Assembly: GCA_900542185.1 (NCBI GenBank) | Contig: UQMZ01000069.1 | Span: forward strand, 1 to 12,179 | From: an uncultured Bacteroidales bacterium | Lineage (GTDB): Bacteria; Bacteroidota; Bacteroidia; Bacteroidales; Muribaculaceae | DNA: 12,179 nt | Direction of reading: 5' to 3' | Shown: piece by piece, positions 7,901 through 12,179 of the stretch | Numbering within the stretch: the stretch's first letter is position 1 | How the letters are laid out: the number at the start of each line of letters is the position of its first letter | Position numbers and translations under genes: made by a program | Notes under the pieces: model-generated | Told to the model about the DNA's origin: nothing | What the model saw: only the letters and a program-made list of their open reading frames with translations | The model's database searches: none

Positions 7901-8092
7901 CTGGACGAAGGCCTGCACAAGCGTCAGACGCACTCGCCCGAGGTTGAGAAGGCCGGCTTCACCAACCTGATCATCGACAAGGAGCAGATGGGCTTAGGCT
8001 GCGTCAACAGCTGGGGCGCCATTCCGCTGCCGCAATACCGCCTGAAGTACGGCGACCGCATCTTCACTTTCATCATGAAGCCGGTGAAGTAA
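4997..8092 (+). CDS. lacZ: Secreted GH2 beta-galactosidase, LacZ type
   Basis: 1031 residues, the full length of LacZ-type enzymes. It hydrolyses terminal beta-galactosides by a retaining mechanism. A signal peptide (VLLTAMFAAAASIGVSA, cleaved before Q22) sends it to the periplasm, unlike E. coli LacZ. EWQNPEVNAVNRAPM and LNGLWKFNW open the jelly-roll sugar-binding domain (about 60-235), then an Ig-like domain (about 240-335), a TIM barrel (about 337-640), a second Ig-like domain, and the large C-terminal LacZ domain (about 750-1028). The catalytic acid/base is Glu463 in SLGNEAGYG and the nucleophile Glu530 in IQCEYAHAMGNS. ANLESHGMG (Glu417, His419) corresponds to the magnesium-binding residues, and TDNDFG is present. 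Two ATGs (4997, 5000) are possible starts. The gene is GC-rich with strong codon bias, consistent with high expression. It ends in a palindromic terminator shared with a second locus in the window. Confidence 0.96.
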   Translation: MMNKVLLTAMFAAAASIGVSAQTFKEWQNPEVNAVNRAPMRAANFAYDKNEAALDSRDMKASKNYLSLNGLWKFNWVNDADQRPVDFWKKDFNDKGWGEMPVPGIWELNGYGDPLYVNTEYAWSNQFENNPPYVPVANNHVGTYRREIKVPANWKGKDIIAHFGSVTSNIYLWINGQYVGYSEDSKLAAEFDVTRYLVPGKENLIAFQVFRWCDGTYLEDQDFFRLCGVARDSYLYARDKKRIADVRVTPDLENEYKDGVLNIDLTLTASAPVTLSLKDAEGNEVATGTANKSGRTQLKVADVRKWSAETPYLYTLTATMQGNNEAVPVNVGFRKIEMVKDQVLVNGKPVLFKGVNRHELDPDGGYVVSPERMLQDVETMKKLNVNAVRTCHYPDDPLWYDLCDKYGLYMVAEANLESHGMGYGEKTLAKNKQYAKAHMERNQRNVEQNFNHPAVIFWSLGNEAGYGPNFEAAYKWVKNEDPSRPVQYEQAHTTGLTDVFCPMYADYNTMEKWGEKGLKGEVNKPLIQCEYAHAMGNSVGGFKEYWDLIRKYPNLQGGFIWDFVDQAIRTKGKNGVEIYGYGGDFNRFDASNDNFCVNGIVNPDRIPNPSATEVKYYYQDIWTLPVDLSKGKVNIRNERFFKCLCDVNLDWVLLNNGVPVREGRISDIKVKPGTETEVTIPYGEISDQGEWALNVSYVLKESTGVLPAGYEIAGEQFLLTEPKANDMNIATVAASNQDAPVATVVDNDRHYLIVKGQDFTVEFNRHSGFMTRYEVAGTEYINEGGRLAPNFWRAVTDNDFGADLMRKYAAWKNPEMKLEKLTGESKDGLAYITAKYSMPGVQGTLDMTYVVNGNGAVKVTEAFKATKDAKVSDMFRFGMQMQMPESFDAIEYYGRGPIENYSDRNHGTKLGLYRQTVAEQFFPYVRPQETGTKTDIRYWKQLNHAGKGLEFISDAPFSASALDYTVESLDEGLHKRQTHSPEVEKAGFTNLIIDKEQMGLGCVNSWGAIPLPQYRLKYGDRIFTFIMKPVK

Positions 8093-8152
8093 GATCAAAC
8101 CGGTGAAGTAAACGACCACTAATCCGGCACAACGCCGGTAACCCAACAATAC

Positions 8153-8199
8153 AAAATCGTGTAATTTTAAACTCCGAGTTTAAAATTACACGGTTTTTT
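8153..8199. terminator. Long palindromic terminator after lacZ (palindrome copy A)
   Basis: A 33-nt core (8159-8191) has 16-nt arms, GTGTAATTTTAAACTC and its exact complement, around one C. Flanks AAAATC (8153-8158) and GGTTTT (8192-8197) extend the stem to about 22 bp with one G-T pair. The right side runs into six Ts (8194-8199). It lies between the convergent lacZ and HTH genes and can terminate both. The identical 33-nt core recurs at 9235-9267. Confidence 0.8.
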
Positions 8200-8205
8200 G
8201 TATTA

Positions 8206-8247
8206 TCGAGCAGGCTGGATGGTGACGCAGTCTGTTCCCAGCCGCGT
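8206..8247. repeat. REP-like 42-nt repeat, diverged single arm (copy A)
   Basis: This segment, from TCGAGCAGGCTG to CAGCCGCGT, matches 9279-9320 at 34 of 42 positions with no gaps and has the same position relative to the preceding palindrome (14 nt after it here, 11 nt there). Here the complementary second arm seen at 9373-9400 is missing, so this is a degraded or half copy. Confidence 0.7.
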
Positions 8248-8271
8248 GCATTTAATGACTTAATGCTTTAG

Positions 8272-8583
8272 TCAGGATAATGCCGGTTCCAGTATATTAA
8301 GTTCCAGGGCTGATTCAATTTTGAAAATAGTTTCAATCGAAAGATTTTCCGTGCCTTTCAGAACTCTTGAAACATATTGCTGAGAACAGCCCATCCTTTC
8401 GGCCAACAACTTCTGCGTCAATCCCAATTCCTCCATCCTGTCAAGCATCATTATGGCAATTCGTTGCGAATAACGAAGCCAGGACTTGTTAGCCATACGC
8501 CATTCTGCTTTTTCTCGCCATTTGGATGGTGTCGAACTGCGGTGTTCGCTTAATCTGGATATTATTTCTTCTTTGCTCTTCAT
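8272..8583 (-). CDS. Xre-type helix-turn-helix protein, antitoxin-like
   Basis: 103 residues, cytoplasmic. The C-terminal half (about 50-95) is an HTH_3/Xre domain: LTQKLLAERMGCSQQYVSRVLKGTENLSIETIFKIE is shown here in parts as LTQKLLAERMGCS, then QQYVSRVLKG, then LSIETIFKIESAL. The N-terminal half has the WREKAEWRMANKSWLRYSQ stretch that marks a common Bacteroidales group of small DNA-binding proteins. These usually lie directly downstream of a gene encoding a partner protein, in the toxin-first order of HigBA-type modules. Here it begins 11 nt after the stop of the broken upstream gene (8595-8977), so both share the promoter at 8995-9025. It probably binds and represses that promoter. It is intact although its partner is not. 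DNA binding is secure from the domain; an antitoxin role is inferred. Confidence 0.88.
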   Translation of the reverse strand: MKSKEEIISRLSEHRSSTPSKWREKAEWRMANKSWLRYSQRIAIMMLDRMEELGLTQKLLAERMGCSQQYVSRVLKGTENLSIETIFKIESALELNILEPALS

Positions 8584-8594
8584 TTCAATCCATT

Positions 8595-8977
8595 CTAAAT
8601 TATTTCTGTAAGATAATCCTTAAAGGAATCCATGTCGCAGATTCCATTATCAATTAAGAATCGTCTGACCTTTTCCATCCTTGCAAGCTCCACCAACGTA
8701 TGTTCCCGTTCCTGCATTGTGCGCGTCAATTTAATTGCACTGCCGGTAATATCAGACACTGTAAACGTTCGCTGTCTTCAATAGTGTCATAGATAGCCTG
8801 ATTTACATCTGTGATTTTAAAATAGGATGCCAAATCATCTATGTTTTGCTTGAAGAAAGAACGAAGCCACATCACATCATTCCATTGATTCAGGATGGTA
8901 TCAAGGACATTGTCAAGACAATTGTCGTATCTGACAGCCCAAAGGCTTTCATTATCTGTAATCTGATCAAATGTCAT
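8595..8977 (-). pseudogene. Broken partner gene of the HTH protein (toxin-like), internal deletion plus frameshift
   Basis: The frame from ATG 8977 gives 83 residues (MTFDQITDNESLWAVRYDN..., FFKQNIDDLASYFKITDVNQAIYDTIED) and stops at 8726. From about 8752 a different frame carries on to a TAG at 8595-8597 and reads DITGSAIKLTRTMQEREHTL, then VELARMEKVRRFLIDNG, then DMDSFKDYLTEII, 11 nt before the HTH gene. From memory of this family, these two pieces are the N- and C-terminal ends of one protein, and a central part of some 50-60 residues (with a WLRIYAIKL-like strand just before ITG) is missing between them. The junction falls around 8740-8755. The remaining N-terminal frame could still make a short product, and the second frame has an internal ATG, so two small genes is the alternative. 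Toxin activity is inferred only from the operon layout. Confidence 0.65.
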
Positions 8978-8994
8978 TTGCGCTAATGTTTTCG

Positions 8995-9038
8995 CAAAGT
9001 TACAAATAATTTATTATTAATACAACTTGTAGGTTGTA
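8995..9038 (-). promoter_or_regulatory. Promoter and probable operator of the HTH operon
   Basis: On the minus strand TTG (9025-9023), exactly 20 nt, then TAACTTTG (9002-8995) gives a perfect Bacteroidota -33/-7 promoter, 17 nt upstream of the ATG at 8977. A dyad TACAAC-N6-GTTGTA (9021-9038) overlaps the -33 element and is a likely binding site for the Xre protein encoded in the operon. The operator is inferred from position and symmetry. Confidence 0.72.
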
Positions 9039-9229
9039 AATGTTCATAAAAGATTCTTTGTCGATATTGTCTATATTGCTTTACACACACAATATATCAA
9101 GTACCTTAAGAATTTGCTTGTCGATAAAGAGATAGATTAAAAGAATGTTTGCGCCGGAGATTTTATACCGCCGAACGTATTTAATTTCCGCCGGATATTT
9201 TAAGAGGCGATTATACTGGTCTGCAGAAA
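9039..9229. other. Gene-free AT-rich stretch
   Basis: Part of the 617-nt gap between the divergent operons (8978-9594). No supportable gene; the longest ATG frame on the plus strand (from 9040) is about 31 codons with no gene-like features. Only weak similarity between CGCCGGAGATTTTAT (9152-9166) and CGCCGGATATTTTAA (9189-9203) was seen. The rest of the gap is covered by the entries that follow. Confidence 0.5.
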
Positions 9230-9272
9230 GAATAGTGTAATTTTAAACTCCGAGTTTAAAATTACACTATTT
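9230..9272. repeat. Long palindrome copy B, not behind any gene
   Basis: The 33-nt core (9235-9267) is identical to 8159-8191. Its flanks differ from copy A but are again complementary: GAATA (9230-9234) against TATTT (9268-9272), lengthening the stem to about 21 bp with one terminal G-T pair. It lies between two outward-facing promoters and has no gene ending before it, so a plain terminator role does not explain it. Confidence 0.85.
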
Positions 9273-9278
9273 CTATTG

Positions 9279-9400
9279 TCGAGCTGGCTGAATAGTAGCG
9301 CAGGCTGTCCTCAGCCGCGTAGAGCCAATGGCCAAATGTATAATATAAAAAGGAATTTAATCCGATGCTATGCGCGGCTGAGGACAGCCTGCGCTACTAT
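9279..9400. repeat. REP-like element with perfect 28-bp inverted repeat (copy B)
   Basis: The left arm 9292-9319 (ATAGTAGCGCAGGCTGTC to CAGCCGCG) and the right arm 9373-9400 are perfect reverse complements over 28 bp, enclosing 53 nt of AT-rich spacer. The outer part TCGAGCTGGCTG (9279-9290) and the left arm are shared with 8206-8247. No transposase frame lies inside. This could be a repetitive extragenic palindrome pair or a miniature mobile element; no clear target-site duplication was found. Confidence 0.85.
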
Positions 9401-9424
9401 AATTTAAGATATTTTAACAATTAA

Positions 9425-9489
9425 AACTAATGAATTAGTTGCGAGAACGAAATATTTAGTTTAACTTTGCTGCAACTAAATTATTAGTT
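9425..9489. promoter_or_regulatory. Three 16-bp dyads, probable BlaI operators
   Basis: Dyads share the pattern AAC(T/G)AA-N4-TTAGTT: 9425-9440 (7-bp arms, centre GA), 9446-9461 (8-bp arms with one mismatch) and 9474-9489 (6-bp arms, extended by one pair to 9473-9490). Centres are 21 and 28 bp apart. The first overlaps the -33 element, the second fills the spacer of the promoter and the third covers the expected transcription start. This is the layout expected of autorepression by the BlaI-type protein encoded downstream. The sequence is not the TACA-TGTA site known from Firmicutes BlaI/CopY. Confidence 0.7.
9439..9469 (+). promoter_or_regulatory. Promoter of the BlaI/M56 operon
   Basis: TTG (9439-9441), exactly 20 nt, then TAACTTTG (9462-9469) matches the Bacteroidota promoter consensus. 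Transcription should start near 9475, giving a leader of about 120 nt before the ATG at 9595. Confidence 0.8.
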
Positions 9490-9525
9490 GGGATGCGCAA
9501 ATAGCTTTGTTGAAAGTTAAATTAC

Positions 9526-9582
9526 TTATAACTGACAAATTGGCTTATAGCTAATTTGTTGATTTATAACTAATATATTGAA
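9526..9582 (+). repeat. Three 19-bp direct repeats in the operon leader
   Basis: TTATAACTGA (9526), TTATAGCTAA (9545) and TTATAACTAA (9564) start exactly 19 bp apart, and all three units also share TTG at positions 15-17 of the repeat. Overlapping them is a 25-nt palindrome (9535-9559: ACAAATT ... AATTTGT) with inner GCT/AGC. The (A/G)CTRA core resembles the ACTAA half-site of the upstream dyads, so these may be extra weak binding sites or an RNA leader element. Confidence 0.55.
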
Positions 9583-9594
9583 AGGAGTAGCGAT

Positions 9595-9984
9595 ATGAGA
9601 GCCGGAAGAAAGAAACAGGTATTGACTGAGAAGGAGAGCGTCATAATGAACATGCTGTGGGAGAACGGGCCGATGTTCGTGCGCGAGATGCTGGAGCATT
9701 ATGACGAGCCTAAGCCGCATTTCAATACGGTGTCCACATTGGTGCGCATACTGGAAGGGAAGGGATATGTCAGCCACGAAGTGGTGGGTAATTCCCATCG
9801 GTTTTATGCGACGGTGGATCAATCCGAGTTCCAGAAGCAGGGAATAGCTGATGTGATCAGGAATTATTTCAACAATTCGTACAAACAGGCAATTTCCGCC
9901 TTGGTGGAGGACGAAAAACTGACCGTCGACGAGTTGAAGGAAATCATCGAATATATCGAGAGTAAGAATCCTTCCGATAAATGA
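9595..9984 (+). CDS. BlaI/MecI-type winged-helix repressor
   Basis: 129 residues, normal for the family. The N-terminal winged-helix domain (about 1-72) reads LTEKESVIMNMLWENGPMFV, then PHFNTVSTLVRILEGKGYVSHE with the recognition helix TVSTLVRIL, and then the wing GNSHRFYATV. The C-terminal helices (about 80-129, FQKQGIADVIRNYFNNSY and LTVDELKEIIEYIE) mediate dimerisation. Such repressors bind as dimers to palindromic operators and are inactivated by cleavage when a partner M56 peptidase senses its signal. AAAGGAG at 9581-9587, 7 nt before ATG 9595, supports the start. The stop is 7 nt before the M56 gene, forming a tight operon, and three dyads bracket its promoter. In this phylum the pair usually has nothing to do with beta-lactams; the target genes beyond its own operon are unknown. 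Confidence 0.93.
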   Translation: MRAGRKKQVLTEKESVIMNMLWENGPMFVREMLEHYDEPKPHFNTVSTLVRILEGKGYVSHEVVGNSHRFYATVDQSEFQKQGIADVIRNYFNNSYKQAISALVEDEKLTVDELKEIIEYIESKNPSDK

Positions 9985-9991
9985 TATTGCT

Positions 9992-11461
9992 ATGGGAGAA
10001 TTGTTTTCAATCACGCTTGTATCGGGCATAATCCTGCTGTGCATGTATCTTCCCTACAAGTTGCTGCTTGCCGGGGAACGACAGCATCGCTTCAACCGTG
10101 CCGTCATAATATGCATGTATCTTGTGGCGGTAACGGTGCCATTGCTGTCGAGAATTTCGTTCCCGGTCGGCGAAACCGCTAACGAGGCCGCGACAACCGC
10201 CGTAGGCAATATCACCATCGGTCCGTTGACGGGAGGAATATTGGCTACCCACGCTCCATTATGGACGAGAGTGGTTCTCTGGATCTACATTGTCGGAGTG
10301 GCGGTGACGTTGCTGAAATTCCTGTGGTCATATCTCAGACTCATGCATATTATCCGTCAGGGACATAAGGAGAAGCGCGAGGGTTATACGCTGGTGATTG
10401 CCGACGATGCCGCACTTTCGCCGTTCAGCTGGCGCAAGTATGTGGTGGTGGGCGATTCGAAGGATGCCGATGAACATAGTGCGGTGATGGTGCATGAATT
10501 GCGCCATCTGTCCGCAGGGCATAGCACAGACATTTTTATCGCGCAGTTGTACGCCATATTGGTATGGTACAATCCCGTGTCGTGGCTCATGATTGACGAG
10601 CTGAAGACCGTACACGAATACGAGGCGGACGAAGCCGTGATTGACTCGGGCGCGAACCTCAAGGAATATCAGATGCTGCTAATAAAGAAAACTGCTGGCG
10701 CGCGATTGCCGTCACTTGCCAACAGTTTGAATCACAGTAAACTTCAAAAACGTGTAACTATGATGTATCAGTCAAAATCAAAGTTGGCGGGAAAATTCAG
10801 CACCCTTGCGTTGCTGCCCGCCCTGGCCATCGGCATGGCCGTAGTGTCAATCCCGGCGGTTGCGTCGGTCATATCCGATGCTTCGGAAGCCACTTTGGTG
10901 GAATCCAACCACAAAGTTAGTAAAAATTCCGACAATACGGAAATGACAGCAGTATCGGCGGTGCCCGTTGCTGATGCCGTGTCATCGGGCGAGACAGAAA
11001 CGTCCGAACGTATGGATGCGAACACGGAAATTCCGGATCCTGTAGTGTCGGAGAATGCCGTGGAAGATCCTGTAGAGGCCGAATTGCCGGCGGAGAAAGG
11101 GCCGGGAGAGGTATATGTAGCCGTTGAAAAGCAGGCGGAATTTCCCGGAGGAATACAGGCCTTGATGCAATGGCTCAGCATGAATGTGCGATACCCGGAA
11201 GATGCTATGAAGAACGATGCTCAGGGCCGCGTAATCGTAAAATTCGTAGTCAATCCCGACGGCTCCATTTCCGATCCGACGGTGCTTAAAAGTGTGGAAC
11301 CGTCGCTTGATCAGGAGGCTGTCCGGGTGGTAATGGCCATGCCGAAGTGGGAGGCGGCCGAAAACCACGGTCAGAAAGTTGCATCATACTTCAATCTCCC
11401 GATCTCGTTCAAGCTGACCCCTTCGGAACCAAAGGACTCGACCGCAACCGCCAAGCCGTAA
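9992..11461 (+). CDS. M56 (BlaR1-type) membrane metallopeptidase fused to a TonB C-terminal domain
   Basis: 489 residues, inner membrane. Hydrophobic segments lie near residues 5-25, 37-53, 92-113 and 270-293. The zinc site is HELRH at 168-172 (the family motif HExxH), with HEYEAD at 208-213 supplying the third ligand. The peptidase domain should face the cytoplasm and cut the BlaI-type repressor encoded 7 nt upstream. After the last membrane segment comes an acidic, low-complexity periplasmic linker (about 295-375, rich in E, S, V, A, P). A TonB_C domain follows (about 383-474: AEFPGGIQALMQWL, VRYPEDA, GRVIVKFVVNPDGSISD, SLDQEAVRVV, PISFKL). This replaces the penicillin-binding sensor of true BlaR1. 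TonB_C suggests contact with outer-membrane TonB-dependent receptors or envelope state as the signal, which is inferred. A known Bacteroidota architecture; peptidase and TonB domain calls are firm. Confidence 0.93.
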   Translation: MGELFSITLVSGIILLCMYLPYKLLLAGERQHRFNRAVIICMYLVAVTVPLLSRISFPVGETANEAATTAVGNITIGPLTGGILATHAPLWTRVVLWIYIVGVAVTLLKFLWSYLRLMHIIRQGHKEKREGYTLVIADDAALSPFSWRKYVVVGDSKDADEHSAVMVHELRHLSAGHSTDIFIAQLYAILVWYNPVSWLMIDELKTVHEYEADEAVIDSGANLKEYQMLLIKKTAGARLPSLANSLNHSKLQKRVTMMYQSKSKLAGKFSTLALLPALAIGMAVVSIPAVASVISDASEATLVESNHKVSKNSDNTEMTAVSAVPVADAVSSGETETSERMDANTEIPDPVVSENAVEDPVEAELPAEKGPGEVYVAVEKQAEFPGGIQALMQWLSMNVRYPEDAMKNDAQGRVIVKFVVNPDGSISDPTVLKSVEPSLDQEAVRVVMAMPKWEAAENHGQKVASYFNLPISFKLTPSEPKDSTATAKP

Positions 11462-11606
11462 GGGACATTAATTGAGTGGGTCAGAAACCTTCCGTTTCTC
11501 GACCTGCTCGATTTCTTGAGATGGTTTATTGGTGAATTTGGATTGATCGTTGAAATTTGCATAATTCGGATTTTTGCACTATTTTAGCGGTAAGAATCTG
11601 ACGCTT

Positions 11607-12179
11607 ATGGCAAAATATATAAATCCATTCGTAGACTTCGGTTTCAAGTACATTTTCGGCCGTGAGGAATCCAAACCGTTCCTTATGGACTTTCTGAACA
11701 GTCTGCTGGCTAGCGAGCCTGGGTTCGAGCCGATAGTTGACATCGAATATCTCGACAAGGAACAGTCCCGTTTCGGCAAGGAGGTCCGCGGCGTGGTCTA
11801 TGATATACATTGTCGCACATCCAATGGGAAACGTTTCATCGTCGAGATGCAAAACCAGTCACAGCCTTACTTTTTCGACAGACTGGTTTACTATTCAACT
11901 AAGGGAATAGTGGAGCAGGGGAAACGTGGACAGGACTGGAAATACGAATATTTGCCGGTATACTGCGTGTCGTTCATGAATTTCGTACATGCCAACTATC
12001 CGGAGAGGTTCAGGATTGATGTGGGATTGTGCGATTTGAGCACCAAGAAACTATTCTCGGACAAGTTGCGTTACATATTCATACAGACGCCTTTGTTCGA
12101 TAAGAAAACCCCTGAGGAATGCGCCACGAATTTTGACAAATGGATGTATAACATTATAAATATGCCGACTATGGATATA
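11607..12179 (+). CDS. Rpn-family PD-(D/E)XK nuclease (transposase-like), 3' truncated by window end
   Basis: Starts at ATG 11607 and is open to the right edge (191 codons seen; family members run to about 300). The N-terminus MAKYINPFVDFGFKYIFG followed by EESKPFLMDFLNSLL is diagnostic of the Bacteroidota group annotated as Rpn recombination-promoting nuclease or PD-(D/E)XK nuclease family transposase. Core catalytic residues of the nuclease fold are visible: Asp66 in VVYDIHC, then Glu80 and Gln82 in FIVEMQNQ, a D...ExQ arrangement with the usual spacing. Rpn proteins cut DNA and stimulate RecA-independent recombination in E. coli; some are thought to act in phage defence. They are often multi-copy, but no terminal inverted repeat was seen upstream. 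The 145-nt gap before it has only a weak -7-like GATTTTTG (11569-11576). No frame disruption is seen in the visible part. Confidence 0.87.
   Translation, partial: MAKYINPFVDFGFKYIFGREESKPFLMDFLNSLLASEPGFEPIVDIEYLDKEQSRFGKEVRGVVYDIHCRTSNGKRFIVEMQNQSQPYFFDRLVYYSTKGIVEQGKRGQDWKYEYLPVYCVSFMNFVHANYPERFRIDVGLCDLSTKKLFSDKLRYIFIQTPLFDKKTPEECATNFDKWMYNIINMPTMDI

Noticed and set aside
7481..7933. Minus-strand 150-codon frame within the lacZ C-terminal domain
   Set aside because: Antisense shadow of conserved LacZ small-domain sequence.
11479..11504. Hairpin GGTC-GAAAC/GTTTC-GACC after the M56 gene as a terminator
   Set aside because: The stem has an internal loop and no T tract follows, so termination there cannot be supported.

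Overview
The window looks like chromosome of a gut Bacteroidales, most likely Muribaculaceae or a close relative. That is inferred from the gene families (BspA-type leucine-rich repeats with a type IX secretion tail, a BACON-type lipoprotein, a periplasmic LacZ, a BlaI/M56-TonB pair, an Rpn-type nuclease) and from Bacteroidota promoters of the form TTG-N20-TAACTTTG. No rRNA, tRNA, CRISPR array or complete transposon was seen.

Left part (1-2858): the 3' end of a BspA-like surface protein built of 69-bp repeats; a 361-bp gene-free stretch with helices that could form a structured RNA, ending in a strong intrinsic terminator; an AT-rich lipoprotein gene with two BACON-like domains; a closely linked secreted protein of unknown function; then a 14-bp-stem terminator and a run of GC-rich hairpins.

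Middle (2859-8250): a leftward gene for a small Rossmann-like protein, divergent from a secreted histidine (MINPP-like) phosphatase, then a 1031-residue secreted GH2 beta-galactosidase. Phosphatase and galactosidase point to scavenging of phosphate esters and galactosides in the periplasm.

Right part (8251-12179): a leftward toxin-antitoxin-like operon whose first gene is broken by an internal deletion and frameshift, while its Xre-type HTH gene is intact. A 617-bp gene-free stretch follows with two divergent promoters, a long palindrome that also occurs behind lacZ, a 28-bp inverted repeat and a set of dyad operators. These operators bracket the promoter of a BlaI-type repressor gene followed 7 nt later by an M56 peptidase-TonB fusion, a two-gene envelope-signalling operon. 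The window ends inside an Rpn/PD-(D/E)XK nuclease gene.

The most unusual material is non-coding: the paired palindrome and REP-like elements, whose flanks change together, the three-dyad operator with a 19-bp triple repeat in its leader, and the possible multibranched RNA abutting a terminator.
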